13,219 bases of DNA from Candidatus Dormiibacterota bacterium (GCA_003133485.1 PKXR01000054.1:272-13490); one strand, 5' to 3'. Positions 1-6,898 are shown, counted from the stretch's first letter. A program made the numbers and translations. The notes: generated by a model from the sequence alone, not told the origin.

Positions 1-1081
1 CGAGCTGCTGGGGGTATCGCCGCTGCAGGCCGGCGGGGTGGCGGCCACCGATCCCGCCAAGCCGGCGATCGCCCGAGCTGTGGGTGGAATGGTGGTGGAG
101 ATGGTGCGCCAGGATCGCCGTCCCAGCTCCTATCTGAGCCCGGCTTCCTTCCACAATGCGGTGGCGGGGGTCATGGCCACCGGTGGTTCGACCAATGCAG
201 TGCTCCACCTGATGGCGATCGCCCGCGACGCCAACGTCCCGCTGCTAATCGACGACTTCGACGTCATCAGTCAGCGCACCCCCTGGATTGCCGACCTCCG
301 GCCCGGTGGCCGATACAACGCCGTTGACCTGACCCAGGCTGGCGGAGTCGCCCTGGTGGCTCGCCGACTCTTGGAGCGCGAACTCCTGCAAGGGGAAGCC
401 GGGACTTGCACCGGCCAGACCCTGGCCGCGGCCGCCAGCGCCGCCGAATCGACTTCCCCCGAACCCCCCGACCAGGACGTGGTCAGGCCCTTGAGCCGCC
501 CACTCACTGAGACCGGCGGGATGGTCATCCTGCACGGTCCCCTCGCTCCGGAGGGGGGCGTGGTCAAGGTCGCGGGCCACGAGCGTCGGCAGCACACCGG
601 CCCGGCCCGGGTCTTCGATTCCGAGGAGGAGGCCATGGCCGCCGTCAAGGCGCAGCAGATCAGAGCCGGGGACGTGGTGGTGGTCCGCTATGAGGGACCC
701 CGGGGTGGGCCCGGGATGCGGGAGATGCTCGGGGTCACCGCCGCCCTGGTCGGCCAGGGACTGGGTGACACGGTCGCGCTGATGACTGACGGCCGGTTCA
801 GTGGCGCCACGCACGGGTTGATGGTCGGGCACGTGGCTCCCGAGGCAGCGGTGGGTGGACCTATCGCACTCATGGCTGATGGGGACGAGGTCACCATCGA
901 CGTCGACGGTCGGTCTATCTCCACCGCCGTGGCGGCCGACGAGTGGTCCCGCCGGGCCGCCGCCTGGACGCCGCGCCCGGCGCTGACGGGAACCAGCGCC
1001 TTCGCCCGCTACGCCCACCTGGTTGGGACGGCTTCCCGAGGCGCCGTGGTCGCGGTGGGAGAAACGGCGGAGCCGGCCTGA
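1..1081 (+). CDS. ilvD: Dihydroxy-acid dehydratase, C-terminal part (5' truncated by window edge)
   Basis: IlvD dehydrates 2,3-dihydroxy-isovalerate and its methylvalerate homologue to 2-keto acids, the third common step of valine and isoleucine synthesis, in the cytosol. The reading frame is open from base 2, with 359 codons visible before a TGA. The family is usually about 550-620 residues, so roughly the first 200 lie outside the window. Visible hallmarks are [38 protein letters not shown] and [15 protein letters not shown], the conserved C-terminal swivel-domain core of the IlvD/Edd family. The N-terminal Fe-S cysteines cannot be inspected. IlvD rather than Edd (6-phosphogluconate dehydratase) is favoured by the overall motif match and the amino acid synthesis neighbour pheA. 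Its stop overlaps the probable pheA start, so the two are probably co-translated. Confidence 0.95.
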   Translation, partial: ELLGVSPLQAGGVAATDPAKPAIARAVGGMVVEMVRQDRRPSSYLSPASFHNAVAGVMATGGSTNAVLHLMAIARDANVPLLIDDFDVISQRTPWIADLRPGGRYNAVDLTQAGGVALVARRLLERELLQGEAGTCTGQTLAAAASAAESTSPEPPDQDVVRPLSRPLTETGGMVILHGPLAPEGGVVKVAGHERRQHTGPARVFDSEEEAMAAVKAQQIRAGDVVVVRYEGPRGGPGMREMLGVTAALVGQGLGDTVALMTDGRFSGATHGLMVGHVAPEAAVGGPIALMADGDEVTIDVDGRSISTAVAADEWSRRAAAWTPRPALTGTSAFARYAHLVGTASRGAVVAVGETAEPA

Positions 1082-1938
1082 ACGACGCCGGCCCCGGTGC
1101 CGAGGCGACCGGTCCGATCGCCTATCAAGGTGAGCCCGGGGCGTACTCCGATGAGGCCGCCCAGCAACTCTTTCCGGGCGCCCCCAACGTGGGGCTCCCG
1201 ACCTTCGCTGCCGCCTTTGCCGAGGTCGAAGAGGGTCGGGCCGAGGCCGCGGTGCTGCCGGTCGAGAACAGTGTGGCCGGAGTGGTCCAGGAGGTCTCCG
1301 ACCTCCTCTGGGCACATCCGGAGCTCACGGTGGTGCGCGAGCACGTCAGTTCCATCCGGCATCACCTGCTGAGCCGAGGGGAGGAACCGGTCAAGCGCGC
1401 CCTCTCCCATCCCCAGGCGCTGGCCCAGTGCGCCGGGTGGCTGGCGGCGCACCAGATCACCCCGGTTCCGGTGCACGACACCGCCGGTGCAGCCCGGCAA
1501 GTCGCCGAGCGGGGCGGACCGGCGGACGGCGCCATCGCCAGCCGGGCTGCGGCGGAGCGCTACCAGCTGCAGATCGTGGCGGCGGACATCGCCGACCAAC
1601 CCAGCAATCGCACCCGCTTTCTGGTGGTGCGGCGGGGCCCCCAGTCGGCCCCCGAAACTGGACCTTTGAAGCTGGCCCTGGGGTTGGTGGCGGAGCATCG
1701 CCCGGGCGGTTTGGCCCGGGTCCTCCAGGTCTTCGCGGGTGAGGAGGTCAACCTGACCCGACTTGACTCCCGGCCGATACCCGAGCAGCCGTTCAACTAC
1801 CGCTTCTACGTGGACGCTGAGTTTGCCGACGCGCGGCGATTGCCGGCCCTCCTGACGGCGCTGACGTCGGCAACCGCTGAGCTGCGCCTCTTCGGTGCCT
1901 ACCCGAGACTTTCCGCCGGGGGAGCAAAGCCGCAGTAA
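1078..1938 (+). CDS. pheA: Prephenate dehydratase with C-terminal ACT domain
   Basis: Converts prephenate to phenylpyruvate in phenylalanine synthesis (cytosolic). From a CTG at 1078 it has 286 codons, typical for monofunctional bacterial enzymes of about 280 residues; there is no chorismate mutase domain. The catalytic domain opens with [15 protein letters not shown] (residues 14-28) and carries [19 protein letters not shown] and SNRTRF (176-181; the TRF motif is catalytic). The ACT domain, expected to bind Phe, has GLARVLQVF and DSRP (230-233; usually ESRP). The start is inferred. The frame has no ATG, GTG or TTG between GTG 943 (138 bp inside ilvD, no ribosome site) and the conserved core. 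CTG 1078 overlaps the ilvD TGA as CTGA and has GGAG (1069-1072) 5 bases before it. Confidence 0.9.
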   Translation: MNDAGPGAEATGPIAYQGEPGAYSDEAAQQLFPGAPNVGLPTFAAAFAEVEEGRAEAAVLPVENSVAGVVQEVSDLLWAHPELTVVREHVSSIRHHLLSRGEEPVKRALSHPQALAQCAGWLAAHQITPVPVHDTAGAARQVAERGGPADGAIASRAAAERYQLQIVAADIADQPSNRTRFLVVRRGPQSAPETGPLKLALGLVAEHRPGGLARVLQVFAGEEVNLTRLDSRPIPEQPFNYRFYVDAEFADARRLPALLTALTSATAELRLFGAYPRLSAGGAKPQ

Positions 1939-1956
1939 GCAGGCGCGCTGGTTTAG

Positions 1957-1977
1957 TGGACGGGTCTGCCGCGTCCA
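1957..1977 (+). terminator. Hairpin after pheA, possible terminator
   Basis: A perfect 6-bp inverted repeat, TGGACG / CGTCCA with a 9-base loop, lies 18 bases after the pheA stop. No T-run follows, as is common for weak terminators in high-GC genomes. Location after the last gene of a unit and before a convergent gene supports a termination role, but this is inference from position only. Confidence 0.35.
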
Positions 1978-2053
1978 TGGCTGAGCGAGCGGTTAGGGAA
2001 CACCTTCGAGCACCGGAAACGAAGCCAGGGCGACGGGCCGGGAGTGGACTGTC

Positions 2054-2072
2054 AAGAGCGCCGGACTCTTTT
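2054..2072. terminator. Weak hairpin with short T-run between convergent pheA and SDR gene
   Basis: AAGAG (2054-2058) pairs with CTCTT (2066-2070) around a 7-base loop, followed by two more T bases on the + strand; the A-rich 5' arm would give the - strand a short T-run inside its 3' arm. It lies 30 bp beyond the SDR stop and 115 bp beyond the pheA stop. The stem is only 5 bp, so this is a tentative bidirectional terminator. Confidence 0.25.
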
Positions 2073-2101
2073 ATGTACCGAAGTGCGGGCCGGTAATCGG
2101 G

Positions 2102-2851
2102 TCAGGTGCGAAGGTACGACGCGCCGTTGATGTCCAGCACCGCCCCGCTGGTGAACTCCGCCTCGGGCGAGGCGAAGAAGACCGCGGCGGCGGCGACCTC
2201 TTCCGGTAGGGCGATGCGGCCGAACGGGCTCTGGCTCAGGATCTCCGCTCCCTGCGGTCGCTGCAGCTCTGCTTTGGACATGTCCGTAGCCACCCAGCCG
2301 GGGGCGATGGTCATGACCGCGATCCCGTGGGCCCCCAGCGCTCGAGCCAAGGATTGTCCGAATGCGTTGAGACCAGCCTTGCTGGCGCCGTAAGCCGGCT
2401 GGTCCGGTTCCCCCCGGAAGGCTCCGCGGGAGCTGATGTTGATGATCCGTCCACCCTGGCCAAGCATCTGCTGGACCGCCCAGTAGGTGACGAAGGCGGG
2501 TCCGCTCAGGTTGACGGCCAGGGTCCGGTCCCAGGCCTGGCGCCAAGTGTCGAAGTCGTCGGCCGTAATGTCATGGGGTACGCTGACCCCGGCGTTATTG
2601 ATCAAAACGTCCAGACCGCCGAGCGCGGCGACGCTGGCCTCCACGAGCTGTTTGGCCGCGTCCGGATCAGCCAGATCCGCCTGAATTGCCAGATGTCCCG
2701 AGCCGGGTAGGGAGCGCACCAACTCATCGGCCTCCGCCTTTGAGTCGCGATGGTTGACTGCGACCCGGTCTCCCAATGCCGCGAAGGCTTGAGCGGTTGC
2801 GCGCCCGATGCCGCGGGATGCCCCGGTGACCAAGACCGCCCGACCGGACAC
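2102..2851 (-). CDS. SDR-family NAD(P)-dependent oxidoreductase (FabG-like)
   Basis: A 249-residue classical short-chain dehydrogenase/reductase, expected to be cytosolic and usually tetrameric. The Rossmann cofactor motif TGASRGIG is at 9-16, NNAG at 85-88, catalytic Asn in LAVNLSG (114), Ser in INISSRG (141), YGASK (Tyr154, Lys158), and PGWVATD at 184-190. The C terminus, with TSGAVLDINGASYLRT, is of the FabG/glucose-dehydrogenase type. The substrate cannot be read from the sequence; 3-oxoacyl-ACP reductase is one possibility, but no fatty acid genes are nearby. The start chosen is GTG at 2851 because GGAGG sits 8 bases before it. A TTG at 2866 would add five residues but directly abuts its GAGGA. 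The gene lies 90 bp downstream of a membrane-protein gene on the same strand and may share its transcript. Confidence 0.9.
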   Translation of the reverse strand: MSGRAVLVTGASRGIGRATAQAFAALGDRVAVNHRDSKAEADELVRSLPGSGHLAIQADLADPDAAKQLVEASVAALGGLDVLINNAGVSVPHDITADDFDTWRQAWDRTLAVNLSGPAFVTYWAVQQMLGQGGRIINISSRGAFRGEPDQPAYGASKAGLNAFGQSLARALGAHGIAVMTIAPGWVATDMSKAELQRPQGAEILSQSPFGRIALPEEVAAAAVFFASPEAEFTSGAVLDINGASYLRT

Positions 2852-2882
2852 GGCATATGCCTCCAATCCTCGCGTCGTTCGC

Positions 2883-2935
2883 CAGTCACAGCCGACGATC
2901 GCAGAACAGTTTAGGTGGACGGCTGTAACGGACTG
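2883..2935. repeat. Imperfect 12-bp inverted repeat upstream of the SDR gene
   Basis: CAGTC followed directly by ACAGCCG (2883-2894) matches CGGCTGT (2920-2926), then a 4-base bulge, then GACTG (2931-2935). This gives 12 paired positions with a 25-base centre. It fills most of the 90-bp gap between the membrane-protein stop and the SDR start. It could fold as an RNA stem in a shared transcript, or be a protein-binding site; no T-run suggests intrinsic termination. Confidence 0.55.
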
Positions 2936-2941
2936 CTGCGG

Positions 2942-3385
2942 TCAGGCGTTGCTGGCGGCGATGATCGAGTTGAGCGCCTCGTCCTGGGCCGCGAGGTGGG
3001 CCTGGATCTGCATCGCCTCGTGCAGCACCGCCTCCGCGTCGGCGTAGGTGTTCTCCGCCCGTTTGTCGGCCGCCGCGCTCTGGATGTTGGTGCCGACGAT
3101 GATGATGCTCAACAGCACCAACTGCAAGAAGGTCTGAGCGATCCAGGCGATGATCCCCTCGCCGCCCGGTTTGAGCGCAGCCGGCAGCCCGAGCAGGGCG
3201 ATGATACCGAAGACGTAGGCGCACCACATCGAGCCGACGCCCTGGGTGATCTTCACCGCCAACCAGGAGTTGACCCGGGCCGCGGCGTTGCTCCGGTCTA
3301 GCTGGTCTTTGACCTTGACCGGGCCGGAGGTCTTACCCTCCAGGATGGCGGTGGTGCGCGGATGCGGCTGGTGGTCGAACTTCAT
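2942..3385 (-). CDS. Small two-helix membrane protein of unknown function (DUF1003-like layout)
   Basis: A 147-residue protein that I cannot assign to a characterised function. After a polar N terminus it has two hydrophobic stretches, about 52-71 (SMWCAYVFGIIALLGLP...) and about 78-100 (IIAWIAQTFLQLVLLSIIIVG). A charged, Ala/Glu/Gln-rich helix follows (101-143), likely cytoplasmic and possibly coiled-coil, with a motif of the QSAAADKRAENTYADAEAV kind. A GSMW-containing first helix, a second helix and a charged helical tail resemble the DUF1003 membrane family, but that is by layout only. ATG at 3385 is well supported by AGGAGG (3391-3396) 5 bases upstream. Normal codon use and the strong ribosome site argue that it is a real gene. 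Confidence 0.75.
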   Translation of the reverse strand: MKFDHQPHPRTTAILEGKTSGPVKVKDQLDRSNAAARVNSWLAVKITQGVGSMWCAYVFGIIALLGLPAALKPGGEGIIAWIAQTFLQLVLLSIIIVGTNIQSAAADKRAENTYADAEAVLHEAMQIQAHLAAQDEALNSIIAASNA

Positions 3386-3734
3386 GCGGTCCTCCTAGGG
3401 TTAGCGGCGCTAGCTGTTAAACGCAGGGTTTTTCAGTGAATTCATCAAGGCAAGCGGACGGGCGCGGTGCCGCGTGCTGTCGCGATCGCGCCCGGTGCGT
3501 ACGCGCCGGACTTGGGCTTCCCCGACGTCGCCACGGGAAGCACGTAACGACTGTGCAACTTAGAGTGCGGCTGATCGGATGCGCTCGAGCAACGCGGCGA
3601 TCTTACGTTGGTGAGGACCTTTGGCGTTGCCATGGGGCAGCCTGGCTCGCCCGTTACCCCGACTCCCTTGCCGGCAGCGCGCGTTTTCAGGCAGCAATGA
3701 CGTTTCGACGCAGGCCTGAGACCACTGCCGGGGT
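3386..3734. other. 349-bp gap without a convincing gene
   Basis: This gap separates the cysN stop from the start of the small membrane protein, both on the minus strand. Several frames are open for 60-100 codons but none has a ribosome site, a recognisable domain or clear coding bias. A minus-strand frame is open across almost all of it apart from one TAA (3560-3562); before that stop it encodes QRKIAALLERIRSAAL, which reads more like protein than the other frames. It could be a decayed gene, a leader or spacer. No clear promoter, terminator or RNA family was recognised. Confidence 0.5.
3402..3412. promoter_or_regulatory. Short palindrome just upstream of the membrane-protein ribosome site
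   Basis: TAGCG-G-CGCTA is an 11-base palindrome with one central base, 6 bases upstream of the AGGAGG of the 2942-3385 gene. It might be an operator or an RNA hairpin end, but a repeat this short can arise by chance. Confidence 0.2.
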
Positions 3735-5033
3735 TTAGCTGAGGGTGGGGGCCCCGATCATCACTGCCGCCAAGGTGACTTTGGTGTCGGGGTCGATGAC
3801 GATCAAGCTGCCGGTGATCCGGCTATCGCGGTACTCGTCGGCCGCGATGGGTTCGGCGAATCGCCAGCGCACCACCCCAATGTCATTGGCCGCGAGCTCT
3901 TGGGCCGGCACTAGGCGGAGGGTCTCTAGGTCGAGCTTGCTCTCGATCCCCAACACCACGGCCGTCGTCATCCGGGTCGTGTGCTTGATGAGGAAGCGCT
4001 GCCCGGATTGGAGCCGGCGCTCGGCGAACCAGCACACCGTGGTGAGGCGGTCGCGGGTGACGGTGGGGGGATCAGCGGCGGCCGCGATCAGGTCCCCGCG
4101 CTGCACCTGATAGCCGTGGGCCAGGGTGAGCGAAATGGAAAGCGGGGCCTGGGCTGATTCCACCGCGCCGCTGAGCGTCTCCAAGGTGGCCACCGTGCTG
4201 CGGCGGCCCTGGGGCAGCACCACCACCTCATCCCCAGTGTGCAGTCCGGCACCGGTCAGCATCCCGGCGATCCGCACCGATCCGTCGGCTTGGGGGATGA
4301 CCGTCTGGACCGGGAGCCGAGCTCCCCTGGTGCCGTGGGCGGCGAAGGTGGAGGTGGGCACCTGTTCCAGCGCCTCCAGCACAGTCGGGCCTTGGTACCA
4401 GTCGACCCGGCCCGACCGCTCCACCACGTTGTCCCCGTGGAGGGCGGAGATGGGCACCGCCTGGACCTCGGCACCACCTAGCAGCTGTGCCAGATCCTCC
4501 ATCTGCCCGCAGACCGTGCGGTACATGCGCTCGTCCCAGCCGACCAGATCCATCTTGTTGACGGCCACCAGCAGATGGCGCACCCCAAAGAGGAGCGCCA
4601 ATGCGGTGTGGCGATGGGTCTGCTCCCGCAGTCCTTTGGCGATGTCCACCACCACCAGGGCGAGGTCGGCGGTGGAGGCGCCGGTCGCCATGTTGCGGGT
4701 GTATTCCAGGTGGCCGGGACAGTCGGCGATCACCAGCTTGCGCCGGGGGGTTACCGCATAGCGGTAGGCGACGTCGATGGTGATCCGCTGCTCGCGCTCC
4801 TCCTTGAGGCCGTCAGTGGCGAAGCTGAGATTGAGCGAGGACTGGCCGCGGGCGCGGCTGGCACTCTTAAGCGCGGCCAGCTGGTCGTCGGTGAGCTGGT
4901 CGGCGTCGTACAGCAACCGCCCGATGAGGGTGGACTTGCCGTCGTCAACCGCTCCCACTGCCGCCAGCCGGAGCAGCGCCACCCCGCTGGAGTGGGCGAC
5001 CCGAACCGGCGCGCCGATGGTGCCGGTGGTCAA
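3735..5033 (-). CDS. cysN: Sulfate adenylyltransferase subunit 1 (GTPase subunit)
   Basis: With CysD it forms ATP sulfurylase, making adenosine 5'-phosphosulfate (APS) from sulfate and ATP; CysN hydrolyses GTP to drive the reaction. The protein has 432 residues. P-loop GAVDDGKST is at 27-35, switch I EQRITIDVAYRY at 81-92, switch II DCPGH at 104-108, G4 motif NKMD at 159-162, then EF-Tu-like beta-barrel domains including LTLAHGYQVQRGDLI and RLQSGQRFLIKH. No APS kinase (CysC) domain is fused at the C terminus. The start is TTG 5033, overlapping the cysD stop as TTGA, with GGGAGG (5041-5046) 7 bases upstream. A longer upstream frame runs antisense-in-frame through cysD and is not expected to be translated. 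Oddities are Arg83 where the family has Gly, and DCPGH for the usual DTPGH. Confidence 0.95.
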   Translation of the reverse strand: MTTGTIGAPVRVAHSSGVALLRLAAVGAVDDGKSTLIGRLLYDADQLTDDQLAALKSASRARGQSSLNLSFATDGLKEEREQRITIDVAYRYAVTPRRKLVIADCPGHLEYTRNMATGASTADLALVVVDIAKGLREQTHRHTALALLFGVRHLLVAVNKMDLVGWDERMYRTVCGQMEDLAQLLGGAEVQAVPISALHGDNVVERSGRVDWYQGPTVLEALEQVPTSTFAAHGTRGARLPVQTVIPQADGSVRIAGMLTGAGLHTGDEVVVLPQGRRSTVATLETLSGAVESAQAPLSISLTLAHGYQVQRGDLIAAAADPPTVTRDRLTTVCWFAERRLQSGQRFLIKHTTRMTTAVVLGIESKLDLETLRLVPAQELAANDIGVVRWRFAEPIAADEYRDSRITGSLIVIDPDTKVTLAAVMIGAPTLS

Positions 5034-5986
5034 AAGTAGCCCTCCCGCTTGCGGTCCTCCATCGAGCTCTCCGAGAATTTGTCGTCGCCTCTGGTCGCCC
5101 CGCGCTCGCTGAGCCGCGAATCGGCGATCTCGACGATGACCTCGTCGATCGTGGCAGCGCGAGAACGCACGGCGCCCGTCAGGGTGGCGTCCCCGACCGT
5201 CCGGTAACGCACGCTGAGCCGCTCCGACACCTCGCTCGGACCGGGCACCACCCATTCCGAGACCGCCAGGAGCATCCCGTCCCGCTCCACCACCACCCGC
5301 TCGTGGGCGAAGTAGATAGATGGCAGCTCCATCTCCTCGCGCCGGATGTAGCGCCAAACGTCCATCTCGGTCCAATCGGAGAGCGGGAAGACCCGCAGGT
5401 GCTCGCCTTCGCCGACCCGGCCGTGGTAGAGGTTCCAGAGTTCGGGACGCTGGCGATCCGGTTGCCAGCTGCCGTGGCGATCCCGAACCGAGAGGATTCG
5501 TTCCTTGGCCCGCGCCTTGTCTTCGTCCCGCCGGGCTCCTCCGATGCAGGCGTCGAAGCCGTGGGTGGTGATGGCGTCCATCAGGGTCACGCTCTGGATT
5601 CGGTTGCGGGACTGCCCCGCGCCGGGGTCCTCGACCAGGCCTTGGTCGATCGATTTCTGGACCAAGCCCACCTTGAGCTCTGCTCCCAGCTCCTCCACTC
5701 GGCGGTCGCGGAACTCGATGGTCTCAGGAAAGTTGTGCCCGGTGTCGACGTGCAGGAGCGGGAAGGGGATCGGTCCCGGCCGAAACGCCTTCTCGGCGAG
5801 ACGGAGCAGGACCGCCGAATCCTTGCCTCCGCTGAAAAGCAAGGCCGGCCGGCGGCATTCCGCCGCCACCTCGCGCAGCACGAAGACGGCGTGGCTCTCC
5901 AGAACATCTAGGTAGTCCGGTCCCAACGGCTCAACCCTAGGGGGTGGGCCAGAGTGCGCGACGGGGATCGGAAAGATTTGGGTCAA
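5030..5986 (-). CDS. cysD: Sulfate adenylyltransferase subunit 2 (catalytic subunit)
   Basis: Adenylyl-transfer subunit of ATP sulfurylase, partner of CysN. It has 318 residues, slightly longer than the usual 300-310 because of a Pro-rich N terminus. It belongs to the PP-loop ATP pyrophosphatase family. Seen are SGGKDS at 52-57, HVDTGHNFPETIEFRD at 79-94, GGARRDEDKARAKER at 149-163, RVFPLSDWTEMDVW, and the typical C-terminal end SERGATRGDDKFSESSMEDRKREGYF-like segment (given here as motif at 293-318). The start is TTG 5986, supported by GGGAG (5993-5997) 6 bases before it. It is the first gene of a leftward cysDN pair coupled by a 4-base overlap, and diverges from cysH across 153 bp, suggesting shared sulfur-dependent control. 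Confidence 0.96.
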   Translation of the reverse strand: MTQIFPIPVAHSGPPPRVEPLGPDYLDVLESHAVFVLREVAAECRRPALLFSGGKDSAVLLRLAEKAFRPGPIPFPLLHVDTGHNFPETIEFRDRRVEELGAELKVGLVQKSIDQGLVEDPGAGQSRNRIQSVTLMDAITTHGFDACIGGARRDEDKARAKERILSVRDRHGSWQPDRQRPELWNLYHGRVGEGEHLRVFPLSDWTEMDVWRYIRREEMELPSIYFAHERVVVERDGMLLAVSEWVVPGPSEVSERLSVRYRTVGDATLTGAVRSRAATIDEVIVEIADSRLSERGATRGDDKFSESSMEDRKREGYF

Positions 5987-6053
5987 GTTGCGCTCCCGGG
6001 TTTGGCTCTCCTGGGGTCTCGGGAAGGGGCCGGTTGAAATCGACAGGGGAGGC

Positions 6054-6083
6054 TTGCTAAGGTGCTCGCGGTAAGTCTACTAG
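6054..6083 (+). promoter_or_regulatory. Possible sigma-70-type promoter for cysH
   Basis: TTGCTA (6054-6059) and TACTAG (6078-6083) are 18 bases apart; TAGGAT (6081-6086) is an alternative -10 with longer spacing. Matches to consensus are partial, about three to four of six in each box. The position would give a leader of about 50 bases that begins just before the inverted repeat at 6097. Tentative. Confidence 0.25.
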
Positions 6084-6096
6084 GATGATGGTGATT

Positions 6097-6134
6097 CCGG
6101 ACCTGACGTCCGGCTCTCGGGTTCAGTCAGGAGG
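6097..6134 (+). promoter_or_regulatory. cysH leader: inverted repeat with pseudoknot potential beside the ribosome site
   Basis: CCGGAC (6097-6102) and GTCCGG (6108-6113) form a perfect 6-bp inverted repeat around CTGAC. The loop bases TGAC (6104-6107) are complementary to GTCA (6126-6129), which touches the cysH ribosome site AGGAGG (6129-6134). This would be an H-type pseudoknot with a 1-base first loop and a 12-base last loop. Alternatively CCTGAC (6102-6107) can pair with GTCAGG (6126-6131) and mask part of the ribosome site. The repeat could equally be a DNA operator. No known riboswitch class was recognised. Confidence 0.4.
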
Positions 6135-6139
6135 TGCGG

Positions 6140-6814
6140 ATGGCGACGGTCGGCGAGATTGGAATGGACGCCGCCCAGCTCGCGAAGGTATCGACCCGCC
6201 TCGAGAAGGCGGGTGCTGTCGAAACCATTCGCTGGAGCGTGGAGCGGTTCGGCTCGGGGGTCGCTCTGGCCTGCTCCTTCCAGGATTGCGTCATCGTCGA
6301 TCTCGCGATCAAGGTCGATCCCGGGCTGGAGGTGGTCTTCCTCGACTCCGATTTTCACTTCCCAGAGACCCTCGAGTTCGTCGAGCTGGTCCGGGACCGC
6401 TACCGGCTCAACTTGACCGTGACCCACCCGGATGCCTCCGCGGACCCCTGGCCCTGTGGCACTGCGGAGTGCTGTCGGCGGCGCAAGGTGGAGCCCCTCT
6501 TCCGGGCCCTGGAGGGCAAATCAGCCTGGCTCACCGGGCTCAAGCGCAGCGACGCGGCCACTAGATCCCACGCGCCGGTGGTGGCTTGGGATGAGGCCCG
6601 CCAGATGGTGAAGGTGAACCCCCTGGCCGCCTGGACGGACGACGACATCGCAGGGTACATCGCTGCTCACGACCTCCCGGTCCATCCTCTCCTGGCCCAG
6701 GGATACCTCTCGATCGGGTGCGGCCCCACCACTCGTCCCGTCAAGCCCGGTGAGGATCCGCGGGCTGGGCGCTGGTCAGACAGTGACAAGACCGAATGCG
6801 GTCTCCACAGTTGA
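6140..6814 (+). CDS. cysH: Adenylylsulfate (APS) reductase, thioredoxin-dependent
   Basis: Reduces APS (or PAPS) to sulfite using thioredoxin, after CysDN in assimilatory sulfate reduction. It has 224 residues and a PP-loop-like fold. ACSFQDCVIVDLA (44-56) and FLDSDFHFPETLEF (67-80) form the nucleotide site; LTGLKRSDAATR (131-142) lies in the conserved substrate region. CCRRRKVEPL (111-120) is the signature of [4Fe-4S] APS reductases, and the catalytic Cys is in ECGLH (Cys220). The usual CxxC near residue 194 reads CGPT here, so one cluster ligand is replaced by Thr197; an additional Cys106 lies near CysCys. ATG 6140 is chosen for AGGAGG (6129-6134) 5 bases upstream, over GTG 6134. It heads a rightward unit with the sulfate importer, 182 bp downstream. 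Confidence 0.93.
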   Translation: MATVGEIGMDAAQLAKVSTRLEKAGAVETIRWSVERFGSGVALACSFQDCVIVDLAIKVDPGLEVVFLDSDFHFPETLEFVELVRDRYRLNLTVTHPDASADPWPCGTAECCRRRKVEPLFRALEGKSAWLTGLKRSDAATRSHAPVVAWDEARQMVKVNPLAAWTDDDIAGYIAAHDLPVHPLLAQGYLSIGCGPTTRPVKPGEDPRAGRWSDSDKTECGLHS

Positions 6815-6898
6815 AATTCGCCGAGTTCCGCGGTACTGACCGATCCCGTCGCTCCTGGCGGTCGCAGCGCGTTTGGCCACTTCCCGGGTGCCTCTGTA

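Noticed and set aside
245..1315. 356-codon open frame on the minus strand across ilvD and pheA
   Set aside because: It is antisense to two well-supported genes, is Arg/Pro/Gly-rich and low in complexity, and matches no family; it reflects GC-rich codon bias.
1949..2040. tRNA-like text after pheA (a D-arm-like GGTTTAGTGG and a TTCGAGC)
   Set aside because: The arms needed for a cloverleaf, in particular a paired T-arm and acceptor stem, do not form.
3436..3738. 100-codon plus-strand open frame in the spacer next to cysN
   Set aside because: No ribosome site, no recognisable motif and an Arg/Cys-rich composition typical of chance frames.
6085..6564. Frame starting ATGATGGTG in the cysH leader, a possible leader peptide
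   Set aside because: It has no clear ribosome site, no cysteine-rich control codons at its start, and runs on for 159 codons out of frame inside cysH.
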